Assembly (NCBI GenBank): GCA_028015205.1
Contig: CM051517.1
Location: 13,316,501-13,380,500 of the forward strand
Direction of reading: 5' to 3'
DNA length: 64,000 nucleotides
Source: Mytilisepta virgata
Lineage: Eukaryota; Mollusca; Bivalvia; Mytilida; Mytilidae
The position numbers and the translations under genes were made by a program. Below the pieces are notes generated by a model. That model was given only the letters and a program-made list of their open reading frames with translations, had not been told where the DNA came from and ran no database searches. Positions 1 through 11,575 of the stretch are shown piece after piece (positions within the stretch are counted from its first letter, which is position 1; the number at the start of each line of letters is the position of its first letter).

Positions 1-32
1 AGTTGCGGCGTTCCAAAGAATGTTTCCTAAAA

Positions 33-61
33 TATACTCTCTCAAAAAAGAAACGCAACAT
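33..61 (+). repeat. Left terminal inverted repeat of the Tc1-like element
   Basis: This 29-bp arm is perfectly complementary to 1530-1558. It starts at a TA dinucleotide and carries the motif AAAAAAGAAACGCAACAT near its inner end. Confidence 0.92.
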
Positions 62-219
62 ACAGAAAATAGGAAATTTACTTCATATATTATTTTCATA
101 ATTTATGATATAAATAATTTACACAGGAATGCAAAATTGGCACACTTCTTGTTCATGAGTTCTTTTACCTTGGAATATCACAGTTTGTCACATATTGTCA
201 ATAAATCACTCATAAATTG

Positions 220-1227
220 TCAATCTCTGGTATGTCCACCATTTGCTTGTAACACAGCCCCGACTCTTCTTGGCATAGATTGAATTAAACGCTGAGTTCG
301 AACACGCGGTATCCTTTGCCACTCAAACTGAAGTGCCTGCTGTAATTGTTGCAGATTTTGCGGTGGTGGTTGTCGTTGGCGCACGCGCCGATCCACTTCA
401 TCCCACAAATGTTCAATTGGATTAAGATCGGGTGATCGTGACGGCCAACGGATCACATTGACATTCTGTTGTTCTAAAAAGTCTACTGTTACACGTGCTG
501 TATGTGGTCGGGCATTGTCGTGCTGAAAAATTTCTCTCCGAATGTCAATTACGGGCAATAAATGAGGTCGTAAAATTTCGTCTCTATACCTAACAGCGTT
601 CAGATTGCCTTGGATATGTATCAGCTGTGTGTTTCTGGCATAAGAAATAGCGGCCCACATCATAACACTGCCTCCGCCAAAATTGTCTCTCTCCACAACA
701 CAGTTTTGCGCAAAACGTTCGTTTCGGCGCCTATACACACGTATGCGACCATCTCGCTTTTCCAGTTGAAAACGTGACTCATCGCTGAACCATACTCTTC
801 TCCAGTTCTGTAAATTCCATGCACGAACTGTAGTACACCATCTAACCCTCGCTCGGCGGTGTTGGCGTCTCAGTGTTGCTCCAAAGTAAGGTCTTCTTGC
901 CCTCAATCCATGAGAACGTAACCGATTGCGTACTGTCTGTGCTGATATACGGCGCAACCCAGGGACGTTTACAGCTGTTTCTGTTGCAGCAATAGTCCTA
1001 TTCCGCAGATGGAAAAGTCTGATGTAACGATCTTGCGCCCTGGTTGTAACATGCGGGCGCCCTGAACGTGGCCGATCTGTCGTAGTACCAAGCTGCAGGT
1101 AGCGTCCCCAAAGGCGTGAAATTGTGCTACGATGAACATTGTACGTTACAGCAACAGCATTCTGTGATTCTCCGGCCTCTAGTCGTCCGATAGCGATATT
1201 CCGGGTAGCAGCGTCTAACCTTGGCAT
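220..1227 (-). CDS. Tc1-like transposase, DD34E, intact
   Basis: The 335-residue protein cuts and pastes its own element. Residues ~1-60 form a first helix-turn-helix (QNAVAVTYNVHRSTISRLWG) and residues ~90-115 a second, paired-like one (ISAQTVRNRLRSHGL). The catalytic triad is visible: Asp in WFSDESRF, Asp in QHDNARPH, and Glu in SPDLNPIEHLWDE. Exactly 34 residues separate the second Asp from the Glu (DD34E). Length is normal for Tc1 enzymes (about 340). The start MPRLDAATRN is chosen because it opens directly on the first helix-turn-helix. There is no frameshift or internal stop. It is the only gene of the element and lies antisense to the window. Confidence 0.95.
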   Translation of the reverse strand: MPRLDAATRNIAIGRLEAGESQNAVAVTYNVHRSTISRLWGRYLQLGTTTDRPRSGRPHVTTRAQDRYIRLFHLRNRTIAATETAVNVPGLRRISAQTVRNRLRSHGLRARRPYFGATLRRQHRRARVRWCTTVRAWNLQNWRRVWFSDESRFQLEKRDGRIRVYRRRNERFAQNCVVERDNFGGGSVMMWAAISYARNTQLIHIQGNLNAVRYRDEILRPHLLPVIDIRREIFQHDNARPHTARVTVDFLEQQNVNVIRWPSRSPDLNPIEHLWDEVDRRVRQRQPPPQNLQQLQQALQFEWQRIPRVRTQRLIQSMPRRVGAVLQANGGHTRD

Positions 1228-1529
1228 AGCGTCACCTCATCAGAATTTTATTTTACGAATGCATTCATGAAAAGAAATACCGGGTTTTTATACCGACTGA
1301 CTGAGCTAAAAAATAACCCATGATTTGCATGTGAAAGTCGACCCAGTTTTTGGCAATGCGTAAATCGTAGGGTGTCCCAGATTGCGACCAAAGTCGTTTA
1401 CGGGTGGATGAATTTAAATGATTGTACCTGGAAACTTTTTATGAAGGTGTAATTATGATCATGTGTACATATATTTTGATATTTATTGGTTATTTGTCCG
1501 GAAAAATAATATTTCAAAAAGATAATCTG

Positions 1530-1558
1530 ATGTTGCGTTTCTTTTTTGAGAGAGTATA
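1530..1558 (-). repeat. Right terminal inverted repeat of the Tc1-like element
   Basis: Exact reverse complement of 33-61. It is followed by TATATA, so the precise TA boundary cannot be placed to the base. Confidence 0.92.
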
Positions 1559-4500
1559 TATAATGTATAGTGTTTCTTATTTTTTTAAATGATTCTACGC
1601 ACATTTTCTTGACAAACCCCAGGTGGATCATACCGACTGCAAGATGGTTGTAAACACATAGGTCTTGTTTTTGTAGCATCAAGAACTCCACCCCAAGGCA
1701 CTGGTGGAACAGCATGTTCCCATCTGTAAGAAAGTTAATAGAACTTCACTTCAATCTTAACCCCACCCTTAATAAATATGTTACAAGTTATATTTTTAAT
1801 CTAGATAACATTTTCTTTTTTTCTGTACAAGGTGTGTCTTGTGAATTTTCGGCTTTTTTTAATTCCAATTTGTCTCCATGTTTGGATGATTTAATTTCAA
1901 AGTTTCAATTTTTTTGTATCTTTTTATTGTTTTCAAAAAATTTTGATTTATTTGTTTTCTCATTTCACAATTCGTACTTTAGTTCACAAAATACTGTGGT
2001 TACTCTGTCACAACAAAACATATTACAATTACATTTGTATATACATTTAAACAAACAAAGTGATTCATTTTGACAAGTCACTCATTTGCTCATTTGACTG
2101 AATTTCATAGTTACAAAGTTATTTTATGCAACTGTAGAGGGTTAAGTCTATTCAGAATTTAAAAGTTTTTTCTTTGAAGAAATAGCCAGACAAAGCCACC
2201 TTAAAATAATATGAACCAGGTTATTAGATACCTGTGTTTTTTTCACGAAAGGTCGAGACGGGTCATTACGATTTGTTATAGTTCAAACACTAAATCAATT
2301 AAATATCTACATTGGACAAATGTGAAAACAAAAATTACCCCATAGGTAAGAATTTAAAATGGCCTTTTATCGTCGTCTTTTCTGTAACTAAATCCAGATA
2401 AAGAATGTTTGATGAATAAGACTTAAAATGTACTTTCTGTGACTCTTATATTAATTACAATTAAGGCTACACCATATTAATTTTTAGTTCTTTGGGTTTC
2501 GCCGCTCCGATTTTCGGACTTTATTGCCTCTTCTTTTTGCAAACATGCTGAAAATTCGCCCCAAATTCTTCTTTTTCAAGAAATTAGAAATAAAAAGTTT
2601 TCGCCCGCTCCTAAATTTAGGTACAAAATCGGAATTTTTTCCCTTTTTTTTTTCCTATATTTTACTTAAAATAAATTGTGCTGCACTAAAATTTGATTTT
2701 CACCTGAAAAAAATTAACCCTCTATAAAAAAAATATTGAAATTTCGCTCGCTCGCACTTACTTTTGCCATAATAGATCCAAAGAACTAAAAATCAATTTG
2801 GTGTGGCCTAATGGTTACTCTATACATTGTACGATGTTTTTCTAAAATAAATCACCCATGTGTTGAAATAGAATATGTTACGGATATGTAACAATGATGA
2901 ATATGATAAAAAAAAACTTTAGAAAACGTTTTCGACGAATCATATTTTTATTTATTTCAATTGATTCGTACCTCATTCAAAATCAGATGTTGTACATGAA
3001 TATCGTACTACATAGGCATATAACAAGTATGCATGTAGCTGCACGAATATGTATTGTAAATGAATTATCGTGGATAGCTTTAATTTTATTGAAGGAAACA
3101 TCATGTTATACATTTTGGCATATTTATTATTTCCTTGTACTAGGATCGGAAGCTTTTCTTTCATTGTGTGCATTTGTGTATGTTATTTTCCATTTATTGG
3201 TTCACGATTGTAAATTTATTATGTGGTTGTAAATGTACAATAAAAAAGACGTATATACAAGACTCCAAAACACCTTATTTTCTTGTAATGGACTTCCTAT
3301 GTGTAATGGTGACAGTGTAAGACAGTGACATTGTCTATCTACAATTACTAACCTTTTCATTTTGTTATATTTTACGTTAGACATAAAAGTTTATCGAGGA
3401 CATCTCTTGATACGGTATCGTGTATGTCAAATTTGTAATGGTTTTGATGTTTGATGGGTCTGGATAACTTTGTACCTTAAACTTGTATCAATCTTATGTA
3501 ATTACAGTTGACTAGTAAACTCATTTAGTCACAAATAACCGAATGTTTTCTGTAAACTTTATCGGTATTCATTTCAATAGAAAAAGGTATTACAAAAAAA
3601 GGAAATGTTGCATCTCTTAGTTCTTACAAACAAAATCATTCACTAGAGCTTAACTGTAATTGTCAAGAATTTGGACGGTACTTCCACAATATACACTAGG
3701 CTCGAACTACCGATTCTTCTAACTCATTTTACAGATCCCATCGAGTTCGAGAAATCGAGATTCTACTGTATCTCTATGTCACCGTACTGTGGGGTCATAT
3801 GGAACGCTCAGAGTGATGATTAATGGTAGTTGAATTAAAATATACCAATAACATAGTGATAATAGAACAACCTTGATGTACACCAGACAATACACTGAAA
3901 GCCATATAGTTGAAAATGTTAGTTTTTAAGAACTTTTTTTTATTGTTAGGGGTTGTATTGCAAAACAAAGAGAACAAAAGATCTTGGTGTACAGTTACAT
4001 GTAGATTACAAGTATCGTTTAAAACCGACAAAAATTCCAAAGATGTAACTCAAAGCTACTGGCAAGCCCGGCAATAAATTAAACGAACAAATGTAAAAGA
4101 AATCCAGAAACAACTAAAACTAAAACTATGGAAAACAAAAACTCCTTTTAAATTCGAAGAGTAAACACAAGTACTCCGGAAATACTCTGCTCAATATACT
4201 GAACCCGATGTGTATTCTAATGCCACTGGTAGCCAGGCAGGATGCTTTGTATAGGCACATACTATTTTGGGATATAAAATTTTAAAGACTTATGGGTGGT
4301 GTAGAAAAATGTTGTATTTTTGGGGGACAAATAGTTTTAGAAAAATATTAGGGGTTGAATTATAGAACCAGTCCTAGAAAATGTACACATAAGATAATTT
4401 CATTGTAAGCATCTTACCCTGATGGCTATATCTCATTAAGGTCACAGAAATATGGTAGGTAGAACATTTTATCATGGTATCTGAGTGGTAAACATTTTTC

Positions 4501-4984
4501 CAAGGTTGTATAGTTTGTACAGATGATTCAGAAGAATACCCCCTCCCCATCGCAAAAGTAGTACGCATGTAGTTGCTAATCAGTTGTGGGAAACGAGTGT
4601 TTCGACAACAGAAACATCATTTGTTATTTTGATATGTATTCTAAGGTTCAATGGACCAATCAGTTTCCATATATATGTAGTGCTGACAACATTCTATCCC
4701 TAACACTTATAAAAACACAAAGGTTTTATGACTGCATGACAAACTTACAAAGAAAAAAACAATAATACTAAACAGAGAAAACCAATTACATTGTATGTTT
4801 ACGTTGGTAAATATTATTTGACTTTACAAATCCGTAAGGGGGGGTCATTAAAAGATTTAGCTGGGCTTTATTACGAGTTTTAATACATGAAATTTAGATG
4901 ACTGAGAATACTAAATACAAGGGATGTTTTATTCTTATTTTGCCATATAAATTATACAGACGATTCTTATGTTTTGGCGCTTAC
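1559..4984. other. Gene-free AT-rich stretch, probably carboxylesterase intron 1
   Basis: No convincing exon is seen here on either strand. The short open frames are rich in Phe, Asn and Lys and match no family I know. Because the first exon of a carboxylesterase-like gene ends at 4985 with a donor pointing left, this stretch is most simply its first intron, and the Tc1 element lies in it as well. One MITE-like element (2463-2810) interrupts it. Confidence 0.5.
2463..2810. mobile_element. MITE-like element with ~34-bp inverted ends
   Basis: The left end reads AAGGCTACACCATATTAATT and continues through TTTTAGTTCTTTGG. The right end (2777-2810) reads CCAAAGAACTAAAAATCAA through GGTGTGGCCTA, an imperfect reverse complement over about 34 bp. 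The ~280-bp interior has no coding frame. The edges fall in TTAA/TAAT sequence, so the target duplication is ambiguous. Non-autonomous; superfamily not assigned. Confidence 0.75.
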
Positions 4985-5127
4985 CTTCTTGGTTGTCTGG
5001 CATATGGAATTCCATGAAATGTTATGGCTTCTTCATTTTGTAATCCTTGAATCCAACCATACTGTGTCTGTACATGAATTGCAACAGCCGTATATAATAG
5101 AACAATACAGAATACAACTGTTGTCAT
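4985..5127 (-). CDS. First coding exon of a type-B carboxylesterase-like gene
   Basis: The exon encodes 47 residues plus two bases. A hydrophobic secretion signal (MTTVVFCIVLLYTAVAIHVQ) leads into TQYGWIQGLQ and then FHGIPYARQPR. The pattern V-x-T-x-x-G-x-x-x-G followed about 20 residues later by F-x-GIPYA is the start of the carboxylesterase/cholinesterase fold. It ends at a good donor, AAG|GTAAG, in phase 2. The Met at 5127 is preferred over one at 5196 because it opens directly on the signal peptide. The remaining exons, including the catalytic Ser, Glu and His, are not seen to the left and presumably lie outside the window. Product: a secreted or membrane alpha/beta-hydrolase. Neuroligin-type relatives without activity cannot be excluded. 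Confidence 0.75.
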
Positions 5128-6105
5128 TTTACAAACTACACTATCCAATACACTGAACGGACATTCCCGTGAACCCCGAAGGCAATACATCTTCATGTGA
5201 TTAGGTTTGCATACAACAACAAAAAACTACTTTACAAGATGTTTCAGAGACTAAAAATTTACAATTTGTCGGTAAATGATCTTTTTTCAATGACAATGAA
5301 TGAATTCAGTGCTTTTTGTATAAACAGCGTAATCAATCATGAATATACTTGATGGTGGTTTACATGTATTGATCATTTGTCTGTAATACCAGAGAAAAAA
5401 GCCCATTTATTTGTTACTTTTTGATGAACGAAATTTAAGCAAATCGAGATTTATGCTTTTTGTTGAACTGTCTTTTTTTAATAGTGAATTTAATTTTGGG
5501 TATTGTTCATGATGCTAGGGTTCTTAGTCTTCAGACGATCAATGGCAGATTTCTTAGTATTTTATCGTATGATCCTCTGTTGGGTGGAATAGGTGACTGT
5601 ATCTAGTTATGTAACTTCGAACATTCTTTTCCTTTGGTGTCCTTAACTCTTATGTCTTGAGTTTCGTAGATTTTTTTTACTTTCTGGGATTAGGGTTCTT
5701 TTATCATAAAATTGGTGGTTTCGTATTGTTTACTTTAGGAAAAGTGTATGGGGCGGGGGGATAAGAGGGAGTTTTACTTGTAGTTGAGGGCTGAGAGGTG
5801 CTTTCTTTTTCTGATTGTTGGTATCTGATAATACTGGATTATTGTCTCCATTTGTTCTACATTGTTAATGTCGAGCTATAAATCCAAATATGAAGTGGAC
5901 TTTGATAATGATATAATTCTTAATTTAAGAATTATTTTTTATGAAAGCCATATATTGTTTGAGAATTTAATATGGCTAATGTGATTTAAACGAAATTTTA
6001 TCCCTTGACCAAAAGTAAGCAATGAAATGTAAAGCCCCCGTCACACTAAACGAAGTTCCCAAGATGTCCATACGGCGTAAAGTTTGAGCATGCTAAAAAG
6101 ACTTA
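5128..6105. other. Upstream region of the carboxylesterase-like gene, no other gene seen
   Basis: AT-rich sequence that should hold the promoter of the minus-strand gene. I see no clear TATA box or initiator that I would defend, no coding frame and no strong repeat. A short G-rich patch lies near 5750. Confidence 0.4.
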
Positions 6106-6266
6106 GTGAGGACACAGGCACTAGACGTTCTATCAATAATAATAAAATATGGGCAATGGGAAGAAAATAGTGTCAATGTATATAAAAAATTACATTGACA
6201 CTATTTTCTTCCCATTGCCCATATTTTATTATTATTGATAGAACGCCTAGTGCCTGTGGTGAGGAC
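6106..6266. mobile_element. Hairpin MITE with 8-bp target duplication (hAT-like size)
   Basis: The arms 6113-6180 and 6191-6258 are reverse complements over 68 bp with one mismatch, around a 10-base AT loop (tataaaaaat). The octamer GTGAGGAC stands at 6106-6113 and again at 6259-6266, so it behaves as an 8-bp target duplication. Ends of the type ACAGGCACTAG plus an 8-bp duplication fit hAT-derived MITEs. No coding capacity. Confidence 0.85.
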
Positions 6267-6889
6267 TTAGTATAAACAAGACGTAGTTTGAACGTATAAA
6301 GTAGGACGTAGTAACATCCTGTGGACGTAATATAAACGTAACTTTAACATAGCATGGTCTTCATTGACTTTGTACGGACGTTGAATAATTTTAAGCCGTT
6401 CTCACTGCGTGTTTCACTACCTTCTTGCTACTTCCTGCGAGTTTTCAAGCGCCCATTGCGACTTTAGTATGTTCATGCTACATTTTAGTAGTCAGCTGTA
6501 AGTTTCATTTACACTCCGTCTGTTCTTACCACGTTTGCCTAAAGTTTACATTAGGTTCTCACGGCATTTGTGCAATTTTATTATTATCAGTATAAATGCA
6601 GATACTTTGTATCTATATTTTGGGTTAAACCGTTGACTATGTATCACTGGTTGCGTCAGGGGCATCAAACGAGTTCGAATAAAGGCGATAAAATAGTTCC
6701 TGCTGTGTATGTTCATGGCTTTCTGCGGAAAGGAGACTGAAATTTGGTTATTACGCGACAGATTTATTGAAGATTGGAAGATCGACAGTCGTTCTCAATT
6801 TTATAATGCCTCTAGAAATGCTTGGTGAACTGTAACCGAAATAGACTTAGAATTAAAAGAGCGGATACACGTTTCAGGGAAAAAAACAT

Positions 6890-7640
6890 TGAAATCGAGA
6901 CTAAAACTTGCAATAATCATAAGTCATTTGCATTTGGCATCTGGTGACTTTACATCATGATCTATTTAGAGTTTTCAGAAATACAATTGTCCTTAACATA
7001 ATTTTCATACTTTTGTGGTCATATTAAAGCTTTTGGATAGGTCTGTTTCTCAGTAACTGCAAGTGATATTTCAACTATACTTGATTTGTGTATTTCTTGT
7101 GAAAATGGTGTCAGAGAATGTGACACCTGTCAGATGGACATACACTGCTTGCATTGAAATTTTAGAAATAGGTTTAATCCTAAAATTCTAACCTGACAAC
7201 TTGAGCATGTAAATGGGGTCAAGGTCAGATGACAATGATAGACTGACATATACATGCTGAGATCATATTAACCATTACACAAAATTGTATTTGCTAGATT
7301 ATCATGATTAGGTCCGTTTCTGAATAATATTAAGTCTTTAAATTTTTCATAAGGTATACATGGGGGTCTGATTCATGTCTTCTGATATTGACCCCATTTT
7401 ATGGCGTACGTATGTTTCTCAGTTACTGTTCGGTCAGTTAAATTTGGTCTGCATATTCATCACAAGGTGTACATGGGCGCATGTCCAACAGACGGTTAAA
7501 TCCGAGAGAGAGAAATTATCACCTGACCTTAACATTATTTTCAAGATTCAGTGATTCACGTCAGGTTTTCATGATTAGGTCCGTTTCTGATGGTATCTCT
7601 AAGTGATAGATCTAATAATTTGATCTGTAAAAACACTGAT
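6890..7640 (+). repeat. Degenerate tandem repeat with 'aggtccgtttct' motif
   Basis: Related phrases recur, notably catgattaggtccgtttctg at about 7306 and 7580, and further copies of 'gtttctcagtaactg' at about 7047 and 7414. Spacing is about 270 bp. It resembles the internal modules of the hairpin-ended elements elsewhere in the window but I cannot define its ends. No gene is seen here. Confidence 0.45.
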
Positions 7641-8144
7641 TATTTTTATGGCTCTTCGCAATCGGCAAATGACTTCTTCAACTGAAAGAGTATCAATATA
7701 TCACAATACAAACATAAGTCAATAGGCAAGATTTGTCTTTGTTTTCGGCTATTTTTTGTGCATCACATTTATTTCGATATTTTGTGATACGTTTTATTTC
7801 TATATTTGTGTTTTTGAGAATTAAAACCATGTTGTTTTCCTATTTAGCTTTGAAATGAGAATCTCTTGATTCTCAAATTAAATTTTACAAAATAGAAAAA
7901 AAAAACATTCATTCGAACACAACATAAACGGTTGGTTAGATAACCAGGCTCCCAGGAGCTTGTATCCCTCATCTGATATTTCTATTTGTTCATTGGTAAA
8001 GGACCTTGAGAGTAACATCCATGCCATGTTTGATTTCAATCCATTCAGTCATTTTCAACAAGAAGCTGTTTGTATGTTTTTCCCTTAGGGTTCTATATTA
8101 AACTAAGTTTCCCGCTGGTCGCCATTTTGGATGACATATCATTA

Positions 8145-8292
8145 TGGCACGCCGTTTTTATATTTATTCAAATTCCAAGATATCTTATTTATTTAACAAG
8201 ATATCTTATTAAGTATTAAGATATCTTTAATTTTTATATCTCTATAAGTTTATAAGATATCTCTATTTGTTTATAAGATATCTCTATTAATT

Positions 8293-8325
<33 letters not shown>

Positions 8326-8713
8326 CATTTATTTCAGACATAAATAGTCCATAGTTATATACAAATATAATGAAAATTTTAAATATACAAGATGAAAAAT
8401 GAAGAATTAAAATACCAATAAATATAAATTAGAAATTCAAATTTAATAACATGTCAGTCAAAGTTCACATAAATTTCAGTATACCATTTTCTAAGTAAAG
8501 ACGAACTATACCATAAATCACTACCAAGAATAGTAAGAACAAGCTGATTATCAGACTGTTGCAAACGTTTATACAAACTATAGATATAAGATATCTCTAT
8601 TAATTTATAAGATATCTCTATTAATTTATAAGATATCTCAATTAGTTTATAAGATATCTTATTTAACTAAATAAGATATCTCGAAATTGAATAAATATAA
8701 CAACGGCGTGCCA
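8145..8713. mobile_element. TA-flanked MITE built of AAGATATCTT palindromes, copy 1
   Basis: The ends read TGGCACGCCGTT on the left and AACGGCGTGCCA on the right, flanked by TA (8143-8144 and 8714-8715). The inverted similarity runs inward for at least 45 bp through TATATTTATTCAA. The body is repeated copies of ATAAGATATCTTAT-like palindromes separated by TTTAT/TTAAT spacers. A retroelement tail (8292-8585) has inserted in the array. A second element with the same core lies at 18144-18519. Confidence 0.8.
8292..8585 (-). mobile_element. 3' tail of a non-LTR retroelement with (ATT)n end
   Basis: Read on the minus strand, this ends in tctgaaataaatgattatta followed by about ten ATT units. Upstream is an AT-rich 3' untranslated-like stretch and a short open end reading LGSDLWYSSSLLRKWYTE before a stop. 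A simple-repeat tail and 5' truncation are usual for LINE copies. It sits inside the palindromic MITE, so it is the youngest layer of this nest. Clade not assigned. Confidence 0.55.
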
Positions 8714-9835
8714 TATATCATCACCAAAGTAACAACACTTGATAAGCACTTCATAAGGAACATTCGAACATTCGTTTTATGTTTGATTTCAATTCATTCA
8801 TTCAGAAGATTTTTGTATGTATTTCCCACAGGTTCCTATTTTTAACTAAATCCCTTGCTGGTGGCCATCTTGGATGACAGATCGGCATCAAAGTAACAAC
8901 ACTTGGTCAACACCCCATAGGGAACATTCATGCCATGTTTGGTTTCAATCCATTCAGCAGTTTTCTAGAAGAATATTTTTATATGTATTTTCCATAGGCT
9001 CCTATGTTAAAGTCTCCAGCTGGCGGCCGTTTTGGGTGACAGATCGGAAGCAAAATTATAAATTTGGTACAAGACCAAACAATCATTCAGGCATATTATC
9101 AATTCAATCTGTTAAACGGTTTCGAAGAAGATGTATTTCCCATAAGGCCCTATGTTAACTATGTCCAAAGTTGGCGGTCATCTTGGATTTCTAATCGGCA
9201 CCAAAATTACAAATTTGGTAGAGGACCATCTAAGGACCATTCCTGCAAAGCAGAAGTTCATTGTGGTTTCTGACAAGAAGATTTTTGAAACATTGGGAAC
9301 TGTGTTAACTAATGTCCTACAGTGGTAGCCATCTTGGATTTCCGGTCGGCATCAAAATTACAAATTTGGTACAGGACAATCATACAATCATTCAGGCATA
9401 TCATTAATTCAATCTGTCAAACGGTTTCGAAGAAGAAATTGTTTGTATATATTTCCTATAAGGTCCTATGTTAATTATGTCCTATGGTTTCCAATTGGCA
9501 CCAAAATTATAAATTTGGTAGAGGCCATCTAAAGAATATTCCTGTATAGTAGAAGTTCATTTAGTCTTGTGCTTTTTGACAAGAAGATATTTAAATTTCA
9601 GCCAATCAGAACACATTATTGGGCTTGGCAGCCATGTTGAATATTCGATCGGAACCAAAATTACAAATCTGTAAAGGACCTTCCCAAGAATATTGCTGCC
9701 AAATTTGGTTCTATTTGGTTGAGTGGTTTTTTAGAAGATAGAAATGTTAAAAGTTAACGGACGAACGGACGGACGACGGACGCAAAGTGATGGCAAAACC
9801 TCACCATGGCTTTTAGCCATGTCAGCTAAAAATTT

Positions 9836-10500
9836 AATGGATACATAAGAGTACAAAACACAAACATGAACACAACAGAGTCCGGATAATCCGACTTGGA
9901 ACAAACACCTAAGTGTTGGGGTTAAACCGGTTTGATGGTAACACCCCCCCCCCCTTCCCTTATCTATCCTGACACTCGTGTATAAAACACACTATAAAAT
10001 CCGATACAGTATGATTACCAACAAGGTGACCGTTTGCTAGAACTGTAAAACCAAAGTGGGCGGTACATAATTTAAAAATTTAAATAGTAGGATAGCTCTA
10101 CTATACGAAAATAGAACGGTCCTGAAAGGGACTAGTACCCTCGCAGCAACATGTCTGTTTTGAAACCTACACAAAGTTCAAATCATCATAGTTTTCAAAG
10201 TACTCGCCCAACAGAAAATCCTGACAATATGCACATCTCCATAATGTGATCTACCAGTCCATAAAGTTTCATGAAAATCATTTAATGTCAACAAACCCAT
10301 GTTACTTATGGGAAAGCCAAAGCAGGACGTCATATTAGAATAAACAATATTGTACAAAATGTCCTTTATTTGCCATATATACTTTATTAGGTATTTATAC
10401 TTACTTTTGCAGAATAACGCATCACCCATATGATGTGTCCTTGAACATGCGAGACCCGCGGTTACTATATACAATGAGAAGCCTTCTTACAAAATCGTGA
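9836..10500. other. Gene-free stretch
   Basis: No exon, RNA gene or clear element end is seen. A run of ten C residues lies near 9945. The open frame at 10178-10474 (-) has no recognisable composition or motif and is not taken as a gene. Confidence 0.4.
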
Positions 10501-10504
10501 TGAG

Positions 10505-10800
10505 AGAATTCATTTGCATACAAAATTGACTTTTGTGACAAAAATGACTTTTGTGACAAAAATGACTTTTGTGACACAAAATTGACTTTTGTGTTTAATT
10601 TTCACTTCTGTTTAACAAAGCTCAATTTTGTATGCAAATAAGTTTATATTTGCATTCTTATTTGACAAAATTGAATTTTGTCATTACAAAATTGAAGTTC
10701 TCATAAAACAGGTCTGTATCACATAGTTTTAAGTAAGACAAAAATGATTTTGTTATGACAGAATTGAATTTTGTGTGCACAAAATTTATCTTGATTACAA
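10505..10800. repeat. Cluster of overlapping CAAAATTGA/TCAATTTTG inverted repeats
   Basis: Short units such as tgacttttgtgacaaaaa repeat directly at 10526-10590. ATTTGCATACAAAATTGA near 10511 faces TCAATTTTGTATGCAAAT near 10621. Many sub-palindromes of the form ACAAAATT-GA-ATTTTGT follow to about 10790. It could fold into several alternative hairpins. Non-coding. Confidence 0.7.
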
Positions 10801-11340
10801 AAAGTTCAAGTCCCATTCGGCGCCCCGTAAACTGAAGTACAAAAAGTGATTTTTCTGTTATGAGAAAATCGTTACTATAATTAAAAATAAATTACAAAAT
10901 ATATCATATTAAATATTGCTGGAAACTTAAGGGAATACGATAGAGTAGCAAGGGGGGGGGGTAATGAGGTCGCCAAAAAATACATTGACATCATAGTATC
11001 CTTTCAGAAAACCCCTTATACCATTCTAAAATTTGGGGTTTTTCTCAAATTTCTCTGCAATAAGCACATAGACACCAACTTTTTTTTCTTTTGTGAACAT
11101 TACTTCAAGATAATTATACTCAAATTTAAAGCAAAAACCACTAGAGAATTTTTTTCAACTTGCATCTAAGGTTACCAAATTATTACAATATCCTTTATTT
11201 GGCTTAAATTTGCATAATTTTCTCATTACGTTATCAATTTTTTCATCAATTATTTATCATCAAACAATGTCTAATGTAGTTAGGAATATATTACAAAAGA
11301 CCCGTGGAGATATCTTTCTTTGTTAAAAGGCAAGACAGTT

Positions 11341-11342
<2 letters not shown>

Positions 11343-11387
<45 letters not shown>
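11343..11387 (-). repeat. Poly-T tract of about 45 bases
   Basis: An uninterrupted T run. On the minus strand it is a poly-A run and may be the tail of a retroposed sequence, but no body or flanking duplication is clear. Confidence 0.85.
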
Positions 11388-11388
<1 letters not shown>

Positions 11389-11486
11389 TGACAGTGACTC
11401 GAATATACTAAAATCAGTGTCAAATATCTTAAAAATGAAGTCATGAAGGTATGTTTTTCTTTCAGTATTTGAAAAATATACATACA

Positions 11487-11575
11487 TGGTAGCCTTGAGC
11501 TGTTTTCCGTTCTTTGGTCCGGTTATTGTCTGACACATTTCCCGTTTCCATTCTCTATTCTATGCATATGAGTAG
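11487..11575 (+). repeat. Dispersed repeat tail, copy 1
   Basis: Contains tggtagccttgagctgtttt, a tggtccggttattgtct variant and ccatTCTCTATTCTAT. The same order recurs at 20079-20172 and 28460-28555, always on the plus strand. I recall this phrase from mussel sequences; its class is unresolved. Confidence 0.7.

Larger units (their letters stand above)
33..1558 (-). mobile_element. Complete Tc1-like DNA transposon
   Basis: A 29-bp sequence at 33-61 recurs as an exact reverse complement at 1530-1558. The arms begin TATACTCTCTC and end in GCAACAT. TA dinucleotides sit at both outer edges (33-34 and 1557-1558), as expected of Tc1/mariner insertion into TA. Between the arms lies one uninterrupted transposase gene on the minus strand (220-1227). 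Length of about 1.52 kb, TA target and DD34E enzyme all fit the Tc1 group. The GC content of the body is clearly higher than the surrounding AT-rich DNA. Identical arms and an open frame suggest recent insertion; activity itself is inferred. Confidence 0.93.
7945..9835 (+). mobile_element. Pearl/Helentron-like modular element, copy 1
   Basis: The left end carries the palindrome-like AGGCTCCCAGGAGCTT (7948). Then come degenerate modules of 150-280 bp, each with 'cctatgttaa', 'ccatcttggat' and 'aaattacaaatttggtaga'. The right end has an acggacgaacggacggacga tract (from about 9759), then the hairpin CATGGC-TTTTA-GCCATG, then GTCAGCTAAAAA. Unique ends, tandem core, ACGG-type microsatellite and terminal hairpin are the plan of bivalve pearl and Helitron-like non-autonomous elements. 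A palindromic MITE (8145-8713) has inserted in it. Its open frames at 8874-9273 are not genes. Confidence 0.65.

Noticed and set aside
1714..2073. 119-codon frame rich in Phe, Ser and Asn
   Set aside because: Composition is what AT-rich non-coding DNA yields; no domain, signal or splice support.
11343..11387. Poly-T as a processed-gene tail
   Set aside because: No gene-like body or flanking direct repeat could be found beside it.
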